Shown one piece after another: positions 24,501 to 34,601 of a stretch of 64,000 bases of DNA. Positions within the stretch are counted from its first letter, which is position 1. Every line of letters starts with the position of its first letter. The position numbers and the translations under genes are program-made. The notes below the pieces were generated by a model. The model was given only the letters and a program-made list of their open reading frames with translations. It had not been told where the DNA came from and did no database searches. The DNA is from Voacanga thouarsii (Eukaryota; Streptophyta; Magnoliopsida; Gentianales; Apocynaceae): contig JANUWF010002059.1 of assembly GCA_026120185.1 (NCBI GenBank), forward strand, positions 313,501-377,500. The letters run 5' to 3'.

Positions 24501-24825
24501 TCGCAAGAGGTAAGATTCGAACTGGGGTCACCAAAGGAAATCACCAACCTCCCCGCTATTCCAAACCAACTCCAATGGTAATATTTCTCTAAGAAATTCT
24601 TTCCACCTTAATTCTCATCATTCCATCTCCTCGGCTAAACTTCAGTTAACCAACTCTTAGACAACATAATTTTTTCACACCAAATAAATCTAATGCAAAA
24701 GCAATATTGAAAATCACATGCACCTATGCAAGAATAATTTTAAGATAACACGCGAAATGTGAAATGCTATACTATGCACGACCTTTTTCTCCATAGTCAA
24801 AGGTGGTTTTGGGCGGGGTATTACA
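21512..24825 (-). repeat. 5' LTR of element A
   Basis: 3314 bp, the promoter-bearing LTR of element A, near-identical in layout to 12331-15664. It carries the better preserved tRNA-like module (24513-24568), the palindrome TTAAGTACTCAA (22310-22321) and the GC-rich inverted motif near 22245-22262. A T-rich tract at 24289-24306 lies close to its upstream end. Confidence 0.95.
24513..24568 (-). promoter_or_regulatory. tRNA-like A-box/B-box module in LTR A (5' copy)
   Basis: On the minus strand the A-box-like TGGTTTGGAAT (24558-24568) is followed after 34 nt by AGTTCGAATCT (24513-24523), which matches 9 of 11 positions of the B-box consensus GGTTCGANTCC. T-runs of four and five follow at 24490-24493 and 24484-24488. 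The module starts 257 nt from the LTR 5' end, matching the position of the stronger version in family B LTRs. Confidence 0.5.
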
Positions 24826-24830
24826 TTACG
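24826..24830. repeat. Target-site duplication TTACG, right copy
   Basis: Matches 12326-12330 exactly. Removing element A and one copy rejoins the copia integrase frame (NRVTFRPFLRKTPFELMFG). Confidence 0.95.
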
Positions 24831-25830
24831 TTTAGGCCTTTTCTTAGAAAAACACCTTTTGAACTTATGTTTGGCAAATGTCTTATCCATCTCATATTTT
24901 AAATTTTTTGGATGCAAGTGTTTTTCTCTCGATACTCGAGACAATCTTAGCAAATTCAATAGCAAATCGGATGAGGCTATATTTTTGGGATACTCTTCAA
25001 ACAAAAAGGCATATAGAGTATACAATAAAAGACCTTTATGTGTGAAAGAATCCGTACATATTGTATTTGATAATTCTAACATATATTCATCTAGAAAAGA
25101 TGATCACGAGGTAAGTACTTCAAAGGAAAATGTCATTGAACATCACAAAGTTCCATCACTTGAAAACTATGCTAAAGAAGAAAAACTGGAAGGACAGTAA
25201 GCTGAAGAGATTAGAAAAAGAGTTGAAGATCATGTTGATCAAAGCTTACCTAAACAAGGGAAGTACAAAATTGGACATCCAAAAGAATAAATTACCAGAT
25301 ATCTAAGATGTGGTGTCAAAACCAGATGGTACTTTATTGATAATGTCATCTTACTCTCAAGTATCGAACCTGATTGCATTGATGTGCCTTTATGTGATGA
25401 TTTTTAGATTATGGCCATGTAAGAAGAATTAAATTATTTCAAAAGAAATTAAGTTTGGAAACTTATTCCTAGACCATTTGACCATCCCATGATTGGTACC
25501 AGGTGGGTATTTAGAAATAAACTTGTTGAGCATAGTATTGTTATTAGAAACAAAGCTAGATTTGTTGCCCAAGAATTTAATCAAGAGGAAGGCATTGATC
25601 ACGATGAGACATTTGCACCCGTTGTTAGATTAGAATCTATTATAATGTTCCTTTCTTTTTCATCTTTGAAAAGTTTCATGCTTTATCAAATAGTTGTTAA
25701 AAGCATCTTTCTAAATGGTTTTATTAAAGAAGAAGTATATGTGGAGCAACCCCTTGGTATAGTTTAAAAAAAGCTCCACGTGCTTGGTATGAAAGATTTA
25801 ATGGTTTTCTTTCTTCAAAAGGGGCTTGAT
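24831..25830 (+). pseudogene. pol: Sirevirus-like copia integrase C-terminus and partial RT
   Basis: Continues the gene interrupted at 12330. Near 24836-24960: RPFLRKTPFELMFGK, then the 113-codon frame 24859-25200 with YFKFFGCKCFSLDTRDNL and IFLGYSSNKKAYRVYNKR, the copia integrase C-terminal region. RT begins near 25455 (ACPFDHPMIGTRWVFRNK region) and continues in 25489-25767 (RNKARFVAQEFNQEEGIDHDETFAPVVRLESI). After EEVYVEQPLG a deletion and a stop precede KKAPRAWYERFNGF near 25770-25815. Homology ends near 25830, where gypsy fragment C1 starts. The catalytic loop, RNase H and 3' LTR are absent from the window. Confidence 0.8.
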
Positions 25831-27098
25831 TACGTTGTTCTTATCCTTTTACCTCAAACACTTTTATCTCAATCCCCTTCTCTTGTAGCTCTCTTTTTTC
25901 TTTCCTCTTCTCTTCTCACACTCTTCTTCCCCCATTTTATTTCTCTCTCATTTTCCTTTTTTTTCTCCCTTAAAAGATTTTGATCTTGGGGATAGAGGAA
26001 GAAAAGTAAACTTCTTTCCCTCTTTGCTCAATACATAAGTGTTTCTTCTCCCATTATGCATCACCTCCCTATCAAACATCCAAAGCCTTCCCAACAACAA
26101 CTTTCCAGTATGCATGGGCACCACATCATAAAGCACTCCATTTTCATATTTTCCCATGTTAAATGTAACCTTAGCTTGTTTGTTCACCTTCACCTTACCA
26201 CAATCATTCACCTATTGGAGCTTGTAAGGCTTAAGATGCTTCATGGTCTAAATACCTAGCTCATCTACAAATGTAGTACTTATCATATTTGCATAACTTG
26301 CACCATCTATTATTATACTACGTGGAATTTGATTGATTTTACATCTTGAGTAAAAAAATTTTTCTCTTTATGAATCATTCATATTCTCAACAACATAAGT
26401 ACCCAAGACTCTATTACTGATACCGATTAGTGATTTTTTTTTTTTTGCTCAACCATAATTTTCTTTTCACCATCTACTCCATCTTAGGTTTTGTGGTCTC
26501 CTTAGAAAACGGTATTGGTATTTCATTCTTCACAACCTTATATTCTCACTTTTTCTTTTGTTAATATGATCTCTCTCCTAATTCATAGTTACTTGAAGAA
26601 TTTTTGGGACCTTTATCTTTAGTGTATACTGGCTCCTCATCAATCTCATCATTAACATGCTCAACTTCTTCTTCTATCAGTTGGCTTTTTCTAACTTTTT
26701 CATGTTCTTCATCAACCTTTTAGTTTGACAATTCTTTTCCCTTGGCTTTTTTTTCTATCTTTTCCTTTTTCTCAACTTCTTGTAACTCATTTTGTTCCTC
26801 ATTTTAGTCCTTTGTTCTTCTTTACTCATTTCCTCATTTTTCCCAACAACTTCAACATTTTCCTTGGCTTCAAACTTATATTTCTTCTTTCCAAAATCAA
26901 GTTACTTGATAATTTTGTTGCATGATAATTTAAAGAAACTCCAAGAACAATAAAGTGAAATGTGTTGTTGGCCACCACAATATTCACAACGATTCAAAAT
27001 ACTTTCTTCAAAGTCATCCATTCTTCCATGATTAATTACTCTTGGACAATCACATGCTTCACAGCCATAGTCCCAACAAGTAGAGCAAATATAATTAT
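25831..27098 (-). pseudogene. Gypsy fragment C1: protease and gag zinc knuckles
   Basis: Reading downward, 27090-26950 gives two adjacent zinc knuckles: CSTCWDYGCEACDC (third ligand Cys instead of His) and CEYCGGQQHISLYC (C-X2-C-X4-H-X4-C). A Lys/Glu-rich linker with stops follows (26900-26400). The protease follows: IIIDGASYANMIS (DGA at the active site) near 26300, then VNDCGKVKVNKQAKVTF and LYDVVPMHTGKLLLGRLWMFDREVMHNG in frame 25948-26211. This protease and the flanking VNKQ motif belong to the same family as C2 (51604-51960). RT is missing: the fragment stops near 25831 against the copia RT. Interrupted at 27098 by a solo LTR. Confidence 0.7.
27094..27098. repeat. Target-site duplication ATTAT (second copy 31343-31347)
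   Basis: ATTAT directly abuts both ends of the solo LTR 27099-31342. The exact match shows that the ends are original and that the loss of the internal region was by LTR-LTR recombination. Confidence 0.9.
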
Positions 27099-27350
27099 TG
27101 TGAAACCCCAACTAAAACCAACTCTAGAGTAAGGTGGTCAAGATGCATATCATATTTTCTTGCATGCATAAATATATTTTTGTATGATTATATGTGCTTT
27201 AGATATGTGATTTGTAGTCTAGATGGCTTATTTGAGCTTAGTGAGTAAGAAGGGCAAAATGGTCATTTTGCTTGAGGAGGAAATAGGGAGATAGCTTGAG
27301 GATTAAATAGGAAAAATATTTGGGAGAGAAAATAAGAACAAGAGTTGTTG

Positions 27351-27441
27351 TGGTTTAGTGGTTAGAGCTTTGAAATTAATTCTTGAGGTATTGAGTTCAA
27401 ATTCCATCATTTGAGTTTTAGCATGATTAAATTTTATTTTT
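27351..27441 (+). promoter_or_regulatory. tRNA-like Pol III promoter-like module in LTR B, plus copy
   Basis: TGGTTTAGTGG (27351-27361) fits the tRNA A-box consensus TRGYNNARNNGG. Exactly 32 nt later comes AGTTCAAATTC (27394-27404), 8 of 11 against the B box. T-runs of four and five (27432-27435 and 27437-27441) follow and could end Pol III transcription. The D-arm-like part can pair, but the acceptor stem cannot, so this is not a tRNA gene. It starts 252 nt from the LTR 5' end. Confidence 0.55.
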
Positions 27442-28987
27442 GTTTAGGAAAGCTATTTTCGGCCCTTGCATGTCTTAGGGAGGAGTACGAATGTTGTCTT
27501 AGGGGAGACATGAAAGGAATATCCTATCCTACTCTTGTGCCCTACAAAAATTTCTAAGGGGTTCATACCCTTCTTGATCTCTAGCTTTCCTTACTTCTTA
27601 ATCCATTAGGTTGTTCAATTTATCTAAACCAATTTTGTTTCTAGAAAATTTCAGCAAAGTTTTGTAGCTTTGAAGGTTCAAAAATGTCTAGGTGTTTGGT
27701 ACCTTCTTAACTGAAATTGGTGAGGAGTTGTGGAAGGTTCCTAAGAGAATTAATCTCCATGGTTGAACTTTCAAACTCCAACATATGTGTGTTCATCTTC
27801 TTCATGTAGTAATCTGGAATTTTTCTAACTTCTTGATCAGTCAAATTGTCAAAAATTTAAGCCATATTTTCCTCTCAAATTCTGCAAGGAAAATGGCCAT
27901 TTCACTCAGTTTGAAGGCTGTAAATTCCAACCAAAACCGAACTGCTCAAGAACTGTGCAAACCAGGAAAAAAATCCTTGGCAGTTCGTAGCTCAACAGCC
28001 CGAAAACCAAGCTATTTCTTTCAGTTTTTCAACCGGCAATTCAACCTTGTTTTTCCTCCATAAGAAAGGCTGGAAACCAGCCTTAAAGGACCCTCCAAAC
28101 CTTCTGCAAGCTAACTGAAATCTGGCAGAAAAATCAGTCTAGAAATTCCAGCAAGCCTTGTGAAAAACCTAATCAGAATTTCCAACTTTGTTCCATCTTC
28201 ACCCTTGTCTGAAACTTCCACTATTCTTCTGTACAAACGTACCTTGATTAACCATGAACTGAACTCCAACATCCTCACCATTGTTCTGCTCAAAAAACAG
28301 CTCCATGGCTGCTCCTAAAATCTCTCCATCAATCACTCCAATCAAACCATTGATTAAAGTCTAAAATTCCAGCAATTTATTTCACCAACCTTCCATGAAT
28401 TAAACCTCAAACAACCAGAAAACTTCTTCACTATTGTACACCATATTTCAGCCACCCTAAAGCTCCATCAAACAACATTCATCTCAGTAGAATTCCAGCA
28501 ATCCAGTCGGCCATTGTAGCTTCCCAAAAGACCTCCACCATCAAAAATCTACTTACCATATTTGCTACCACAAAATATTCCCTAAATTATTCTCTTTGAA
28601 TTTCAAACAACCAGCTTTCCTTTTCCTCTTAAATCTGAAAATCCAATTACCAAAAACCATTCAAGCAATTAGGCCACCCTTTCCCCACAGAATTTCGGAC
28701 AGCCTCCATTCAATCTCTCTATTCTCTTTAAACCTCCAAGAACACCTACTACCATTCTCACGCCTAAGGCCACTCAAAACCACTTCAATCTTCTCCAAAA
28801 ACTCCAGATTATACCTACTTATTCTCATGAATCTATTCCTGCAATTTTTAACGTCAAACACTGAAATCAAAGTCTCACTTTTGGATAAAAAACCAGAATT
28901 TTCTTAAAGGCTCAAGAACACCTTCAAGGTAAGCATGAACAATCATCTTCATCTTCTTCCATCTTCAACCTTGATCAGTATATACTA

Positions 28988-28989
28988 AT

Positions 28990-29034
<45 letters not shown>
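28988..29034. repeat. (CT)n microsatellite in LTR B
   Basis: About 22 CT units. The same tract, as (GA)n with different length and interruptions, is at 36903-36951 and 58916-58958 in the two minus-strand LTRs, so it predates their dispersal. GA/CT tracts can act as GAGA-type promoter elements; no direct evidence here. Confidence 0.9.
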
Positions 29035-29040
<6 letters not shown>

Positions 29041-30558
29041 GCTGAATGGTTACTTCCACGATGGCCATGTTTCTTCTTCTTCTTGAATGGATCAAGCATC
29101 CCTAGCGAGAGGATTTTCTTGGATCGACTTCAAGGTAGTCATCATTCAAGTAAGCTTCTTCCATCTTCTCTATAAATCCTACATTCATGTCTCTTGGATG
29201 TAGTTGGATGAGGATGGGATATATTTAGAGGTTGATCATGTGTTTTGTGATGGAGTTGGGATTGAAGCATGAGAATGAATGTGTTTGTATGATGAAGATG
29301 GGATTGATGCATGAGTTGATTTGTCTTGGTTGAATGTATGGCATTTTAGGGTTTGTTACATGTCTTCATTTCATGAGTAGTATGAATGATCAAGAATGTT
29401 AGAGATTATGTCACCTTTGGTGAATAGGGTTTATGTTCATGTATTCTTGTTAAGGCCATGATTATGTTTATATTAGTAGAGTTTGGATCATGTATTGGTA
29501 GGTATGGATCTATGTTTTATTCATGATTTGGATGTTTTGTTGATTGGTGTAGAGTGTGTGTTCATGATTATGGTTAGCCATAGGAATTATGATCATGACC
29601 TTGTTGTCCCTAAGCTAAATTTATTTCGTCAATAAAATGATTAATACTATAATTTCTTCTAGTAATTTCATAAACCTTAGGAAAATGTGGATTTGGACTT
29701 TTATATAAAATAATAATATTTTAGTCAAATAAATGATAGCTTTTATTAAAGAAATAAAATATTTGGATATTATATAAAATAATAATATCAAATAAAGCCT
29801 TTTATATAAATAATCATAATAGGTAAAGTATTAATTTTGAAAGTCTTATATTCATAAATACTATTAAAATTTATTTATTATCTTTTAATCAAAACCTATT
29901 AAAATTTACTTACAACTAATTTTGGTTACCAATTATTTTATAACAATTAATTATTAATAGATTATTATTTTAAATAATATCATCTAGGGCCTAGAACCCT
30001 TCATCAAATAAACTCTAATTTATTTATAGCAATATTTAAACCCTCAACTTATTAGTATCTAATTCACAAACCCTAGTTATTTTAATATCAAGCTAGATTT
30101 ATCTTAGAAACCCTTTATTTATTATCTAGCCTTAAAACTTGGGACATTTGGGTCATGATTGAAGTAAGTTGAGTTAGGATTATTTATGAAAGTGAATTTT
30201 GGCTTGAGTTTAATTTTGGCTTGTGTTTACCCCAAGAGGGGTTAGATCAGCTTTTGGAGATCTTTATTTTATCTCGAGCAAAGGATCAGGTAAGCTCCTG
30301 CATAAAACTTGTTTGTTGCAAAAAGTTATTATGGCAAGCTAAATCCGAAGTTTGTGAACGCTAATTTGGTAAAGGCAATTAGGGACTGTTTCCTTTCTTG
30401 TTTCAGTCAAACCAATCATTTGAAAATAAAAAAGCAATTTTATTCAAACATTAAACTGTTCCTAAAACCAATTTTGACAAAAACTTTGGAAACCCTTGAT
30501 TGCCATTTTTAAGTAAAGCTATGTTTTATCAGTTTTCTCTTAAATGAGATGAACTACG

Positions 30559-30570
30559 TTGAGTACTCAA
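30559..30570. promoter_or_regulatory. Conserved palindrome TTGAGTACTCAA in gypsy LTRs
   Basis: A perfect 12-bp palindrome. Equivalent sites, allowing R/Y changes at mirror positions: 1157-1168 (F), 13151-13162 and 22310-22321 (A), 35351-35362, 57397-57408 and 63327-63338 (B). In family A and B copies it is followed about 60 bp away by the GGAGGTGGCCTCC inverted motif and, in A and B, by a CTCTACACCCAA block. Possible core promoter, processing or protein-binding element. Confidence 0.6.
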
Positions 30571-31347
30571 TAAGGGTGGACTAGTAGTACTAGTTTTGAA
30601 GAGAAAGAGTGAGTCTTTTGGCAGGAGGCCACCTCCAGAAGATAAACTTAACTTAGAGAAACGTCAGTACTACTTAGTTATGCCGGTCTGAGCTAGTCGT
30701 TTCAGTCATGCGGATTGTGTGTTGCTGGAGCGGACACTGGCTTTGTTTGGGTGTAGAGAAGGAGGAGAATCTTACTCGGCAAGCCGATCACCTACCTTTT
30801 TTGTCAGTCTACACAAAGTGTGGCATTCTGACCATTGTATGGTTCTGGGGCCCAACGTGTAGTAACCTATGGCCGCCCTTTCGAGTGGTTGATTTTATTG
30901 TACCTGTATGGTTGGAAAAGCCAAAATGCCACTCTTGCTTTTGAACTTTATTTATTGCTTGCAGTTTTTTTTCTTATGAATTTCTTACACCTTGCATTCA
31001 TAAACTGTTTTCGCTAAACACTCAAAGCACACACGGACTTACTGAGATTTTTATCTTATCAACATTTTTACCATGATTTCAGGTCGATCCTACTGTGGGG
31101 ATGAGTAGCTAGTTGTTACCTGCCTTGGAAGATATTCTGTTATTTATTTTTATGTAATGCTTTAGGAGTTGAGAGTGAACAATTGTTATTTTTGGATTTG
31201 TCTTGAATTTTTGGATTGTAATAAGTTTTAATTTTTGAAGTATTATTTTATTTTGATTGTGTGATCTAGTTATAAAGACCCCTTGTCATTTGGATGGGGC
31301 AACATTCCTGGCCCTGTTGGGCCTAGGTAGTGGGGTGTTACAATTAT

Positions 31348-31615
31348 GTTTTCTTCTCAAATCACTAGTAGAAATATTTTGCAATGCACTTCTTTTGGAA
31401 ACTTATATAAGCACCTACTTTCCCTTCTTTTTAGCATACCACTCTTTGAATTTTGAAACCTACTCCTTGAATATTTTTGTGGTCCTCCAATGTAAACCCC
31501 TTCATTCCAATAACTTATGCCCACATAATCATCCTCCTCATATGATGTGGCCCTTGGAGGATATTTGTCAAGTGAATTTCGTGGTTAAATCAAAAGGCAA
31601 ACTGAAGGAACAATT
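31348..31615 (-). pseudogene. gag: Gypsy fragment C1, gag part upstream of the zinc knuckles
   Basis: The 15 codons above 31358 read VSKRSALQNISTSDL and join in frame, across the excised solo LTR, to RRKHNYICSTCWDYG at 27098. Further up the reading is broken. No domain beyond the knuckles is recognisable. The boundary with the next element is near 31616, where the sequence changes character. Confidence 0.45.
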
Positions 31616-32316
31616 GTGATAACCAAATCAGGGATTTTGGAGGATAAAAGAAGAGTTGAAAAGTTTCCTAACCTAAAGCTTGCAATCCTAAGATAACTAG
31701 GGGCATAGAACCTTAATACTATTAGAATTAGATCTACTAAATCAATATCCAAGAACCCTAGAATCAAAATTAATTCAAGAACCCTTAGAGTAGAGAGATC
31801 TAGGCACTCAATTTGAAGCCAAACTACAACCTTTGAACAATAAGGAACTAAGACCTTAGAATGAGCTACAACTGGAATTATCCTTGAGGGTTTAAAGACT
31901 TGAACTTAGGTAGGACTAAATCTAAGAATTGGTTTGATATTTGAGGGAAGAACCCAGAGGAATCACCTTTCAAAGAAGAACTATGATCTTAAATTATATC
32001 TTCAAGTTGATTTAAAATTTTTATAATATGATATATATAGGCATCCAATTAACCTATTGTAATTGAGATTAAATCTCAGCCTTTAGATGCCAAAAATAAG
32101 CTAAAAATAACATAAAAGTTAAGGAAAATAAAGTGTAAGTCAACTAAGCTATTATATAGAGAAAATAAGTTGAATCTAGGAAATCTCAAAGTAAGCCAGC
32201 ATTGGTTCCATTGCCTCAGCTGGTGCCTGTCCAAGTCTGCTGAACGAATTCCTGCGTATAGTCGGCACCGGTCCTAAGCCTTCAGCCGGCGTCGATTAGC
32301 TTTTATCTTGCTTCCT
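31616..32316 (-). mobile_element. Noncoding stretch, probable 3' LTR or trailer of gypsy element C2
   Basis: About 700 bp between the pol stop of C2 (32317) and the C1 fragment. No coding homology. AGAGGAAG just after the stop on the minus strand may serve as a polypurine tract. A GC-rich island at 32195-32300 carries repeated words such as GCCGGCGTCG and CGGCACCGGT. No second LTR copy is in the window, so the limits are uncertain. Confidence 0.4.
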
Positions 32317-33500
32317 CTATTTTGTCCAGAGTAGAACCGACACTGTGTTGGTGCTCTTATCATGTGCCAGTTCTTCACTATGTTGGTTCATCAGCTCTTC
32401 ATGTACATATAAAACTTGAATGGACATCAATACTTGGTCATGAGTTCCTTCAAATGCCATATTAGATTCATTCCATTTCAAATGTGCCAAACTTACCTTC
32501 ATTAATCTTTGAAGTACTTCTTGGAATTTCTTGATTCTAGCCATTGTCATTGATCCTTGAATGTTTGGTGGTTTGATGTCTCCTACTTTTTGAATTTGAG
32601 CATCATGATGGGATAGATTCTCATCATTTCCCCCTTCTTGAATTGGATTCACCCTCGAATCATCATGTTTAATGCCTACAATAAAGGGTGATAAATCACT
32701 AACATTAAAGGTAGCAATAATATTAAAATCACTGGGCAAGTTAAGCTTATAAGCATTATCCCTATACTTTGCAATCACTTGAAAAGGTCCATCTCCCCTA
32801 GGAACAAGTTTTGTCCTCCTTTGCATTAGAAATCTTTATTTGTGAAAGTAAACCCAAACCTAATCTCTGTGTTGAAATGTTACTTTCTTGCATCCTTTAT
32901 TTCTCTTTAAAGTAAGTTCTTCATTCTTCATTGCAATATTGGCCTTAATCTTTGCATAAAGTTCTTTAACCTTATCAGCCCTTTTTTCTCCTTCATTGCT
33001 CACTTGATCACCTACTGGCAAAGGCAACACATCTAAAAGTGTTAATGGATTAAAGCCATAGACCACTTCAAAAGGAGAATGCAAAGTTGTGGAATGTATA
33101 GAATGGTTGTAAGCAAATTCAATATGAGGTAGGCAATCCTCCCAAGTCTTTAAGTTCTTTTTGATGATTGCTCTTAGAAGTTGCTTGAGTGTCCTATTCA
33201 CCTCATCCCTTTAGCCATCCATTTATAGGTGACAAGATGTAGAAAATAAGAGATTAGTACCAAGTTTACACTACAAAACACTCCAAAAATGACTAAGAAA
33301 TTTAGAATCTCTATCGGAGACAATGGCCTTTGGAATTCTTGCAATCTCACCACTTCTTTGAAGAAAAAATCTATAATGTAAGAAGCATCATTAGTTTTTG
33401 AGCAAGATATGAAATGTGCCATCTTTGAAAAATGGTCTACCACAATAAATATTGAATCCTTTTCATTCTTAGTTCCTGGTAATCCTAAAATAAAGTCCAT
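32317..33500 (-). pseudogene. pol: Gypsy element C2 integrase core and C-terminus
   Basis: Frame 33198-33500 starts [30 protein letters not shown], the integrase core with the first catalytic Asp. The second Asp (IVSDRDSKF) is found near 33310-33325 in a shifted frame. Frame 32860-33201 is the distal core (MNRTLKQLLRAI ... HIEFAYNHSIHSTTLHSPFEVVYG). Frame 32317-32826 is the C-terminal region (LVPRGDGPFQVIAKYRDNAYKLNLP ... FNVSDLSPF), ending in a 100-residue tail with MTMARIKKFQEVLQ. I see no classical chromodomain. The tail resembles those of CRM-related plant gypsy elements, but the lineage is not settled. Confidence 0.82.
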
Positions 33501-33579
33501 GGAGATATCAACCTAAGATGCAAGAGGAATGCGTAAAGGGGTTTATAGTCTATAAGTTAGGGAAGTAGACTTAGCTTTC

Positions 33580-34601
33580 TTACAAGTAATATATTTGTCC
33601 ACAATGCATTTCAACATCCATTTTCATCTTAGGCAAATAGAAATGTTCTTGAAGAATTTCAAGGATTTTAACTATACCAAAGTGTCCTTTTAACCCTCCC
33701 CCATGTGCTTCTTTAACTAGTAACAATCTAATTGAACTCTTAGGCACACAAAGCTTTCCTTTCTTAAATAAAAATCCTTCATGCCTATAAAATTTCTCAA
33801 AGGCACCATTTTCACAAGTAGGAAATATGGGACCAAAAGCCTCATCATTTGCATACAAGTTTTTTAACAATACAAAACTAAGTAGCCTAGCATCTAAAGA
33901 GTTAAGCAAAGCAAACCTTCGTGAGAGTGCATCCACCACAACATTTTCCTTACCTTTCTTGTACTTAATGACATATGAAAGGCTACTATGAATTCCAACC
34001 ATCTAGCATATCTTTTGTTCAATTTTTGTTTCCTCTTAAAGTGTTTAAGGGATTCATGGTCGGTGTAGATGACAAACTCTTTGGAAAGAAGGTAATATTG
34101 CCAATGGTTCAAGGTTCTTATTAGGGCATAGAGTTCTTTGTCATAGGTTGAATAGTTGAGTGTTGCCCCAAAGAGTTTCTCACTAAAATAGGTAATTAGT
34201 TTTTGAATAGCTCCTATTCCAACCCAACTTATAGCACATTCCACCTAAAAGGCTCTCTCAAAGTTTAGTAAGGAAAATAGTGGAGCTCAGCTTAACCTCT
34301 CTTTAAGGGTGGTGAAGGTTTTTTCTTAGCTTTCTTCCCACTTAAACCTGATGGATTTCTTAACAATTTTGGTCAAGAGAGTGGCTATGGTGCTAAAGTT
34401 TCTAATAAACCTCCTATAGAAACTAGCAAGACCATTAAAACTCCTCACTTCTGTTATATTGGTTGGGGTTGGCCATTCTTGAATAGCTTTCACCTTCTCT
34501 TCATCCACTTTAATTCTTTGTGAACTCACTACATAACCAAGAAATATAACCTTTTCCAAGCAAAAAGAAGATTTGTCAAAATTAGCATAAAGTTTTTTCT
34601 A
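33580..34601 (-). pseudogene. pol: Gypsy element C2 RT C-terminus, RNase H and integrase zinc domain
   Basis: From 34601 downward: KKLYANFDKSSFCLEKVIFLGYVVSSQRIKVDEEKV is the end of RT and the connection domain, and 34326-34559 holds RSFNGLASFYRRFIRNFSTIATLL. RNase H is 33894-34244 ([26 protein letters not shown] ... [10 protein letters not shown]). The integrase zinc region is 33580-34002 (HEGFLFKKGKLCVPKSS ... EAHGGGLKGHFG). Frame changes occur near 34250 and 33900. The RT is split by the LTR B inserted at 34602; its N-terminal part continues at 38849. Confidence 0.82.

Larger units (their letters stand above)
12331..24825 (-). mobile_element. Complete Tekay-like Ty3/gypsy element A, nested in copia
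   Basis: A 12.5 kb element on the minus strand bounded by LTRs of 3334 and 3314 bp that begin TG and end CA, with TTACG duplications on both sides. In element order: 5' LTR (21512-24825), primer site (21498-21509), an extra acidic ORF (20578-21411), gag (about 19200-20257), protease (about 18450-19130), RT and RNase H (17114-18440), integrase (15972-17113), chromodomain (15714-15971), polypurine tract (15665-15677) and 3' LTR. The pol order with integrase last, the C-terminal chromodomain and the very long LTRs fit the Tekay/Del chromoviruses. The first ~155 nt of the LTRs differ at roughly 4-5% by eye, so insertion is fairly recent. Several stops and catalytic substitutions make it non-autonomous. 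Confidence 0.93.
27099..31342 (+). mobile_element. Solo LTR of family B (Tekay-like), plus orientation
   Basis: A 4244-bp unit starting TGTGAAACCCC and ending GGGGTGTTACA, flanked on both sides by ATTAT (27094-27098 and 31343-31347). Gypsy fragment C1 coding sequence is continuous across it once one ATTAT is removed (RRKHNYICSTCWDYG). The same sequence in reverse occurs at 34602-38848, 56622-60862 and 63163-64000; at 60863 it adjoins a chromovirus polypurine tract and integrase-chromodomain, which identifies the family. It has no internal region, so it is a solo LTR. It contains a tRNA-like module, a (CT)n tract, the conserved palindrome (30559-30570) and the GC-rich inverted motif (about 30619-30640). 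Confidence 0.93.

Noticed and set aside
24714..25082. 122-codon minus-strand ORF
   Set aside because: Antisense shadow over the LTR A end and the copia integrase C-terminus, crossing an insertion junction.
27340..27415. A genuine tRNA gene at the A-box/B-box site
   Set aside because: The acceptor stem does not pair, the T stem has a mismatch and no plausible anticodon stem holds in all copies. Reported as a tRNA-like module only.
28980..29040. CRISPR-like or tandem array
   Set aside because: Simple dinucleotide repeat with no spacers in a plant retroelement LTR.
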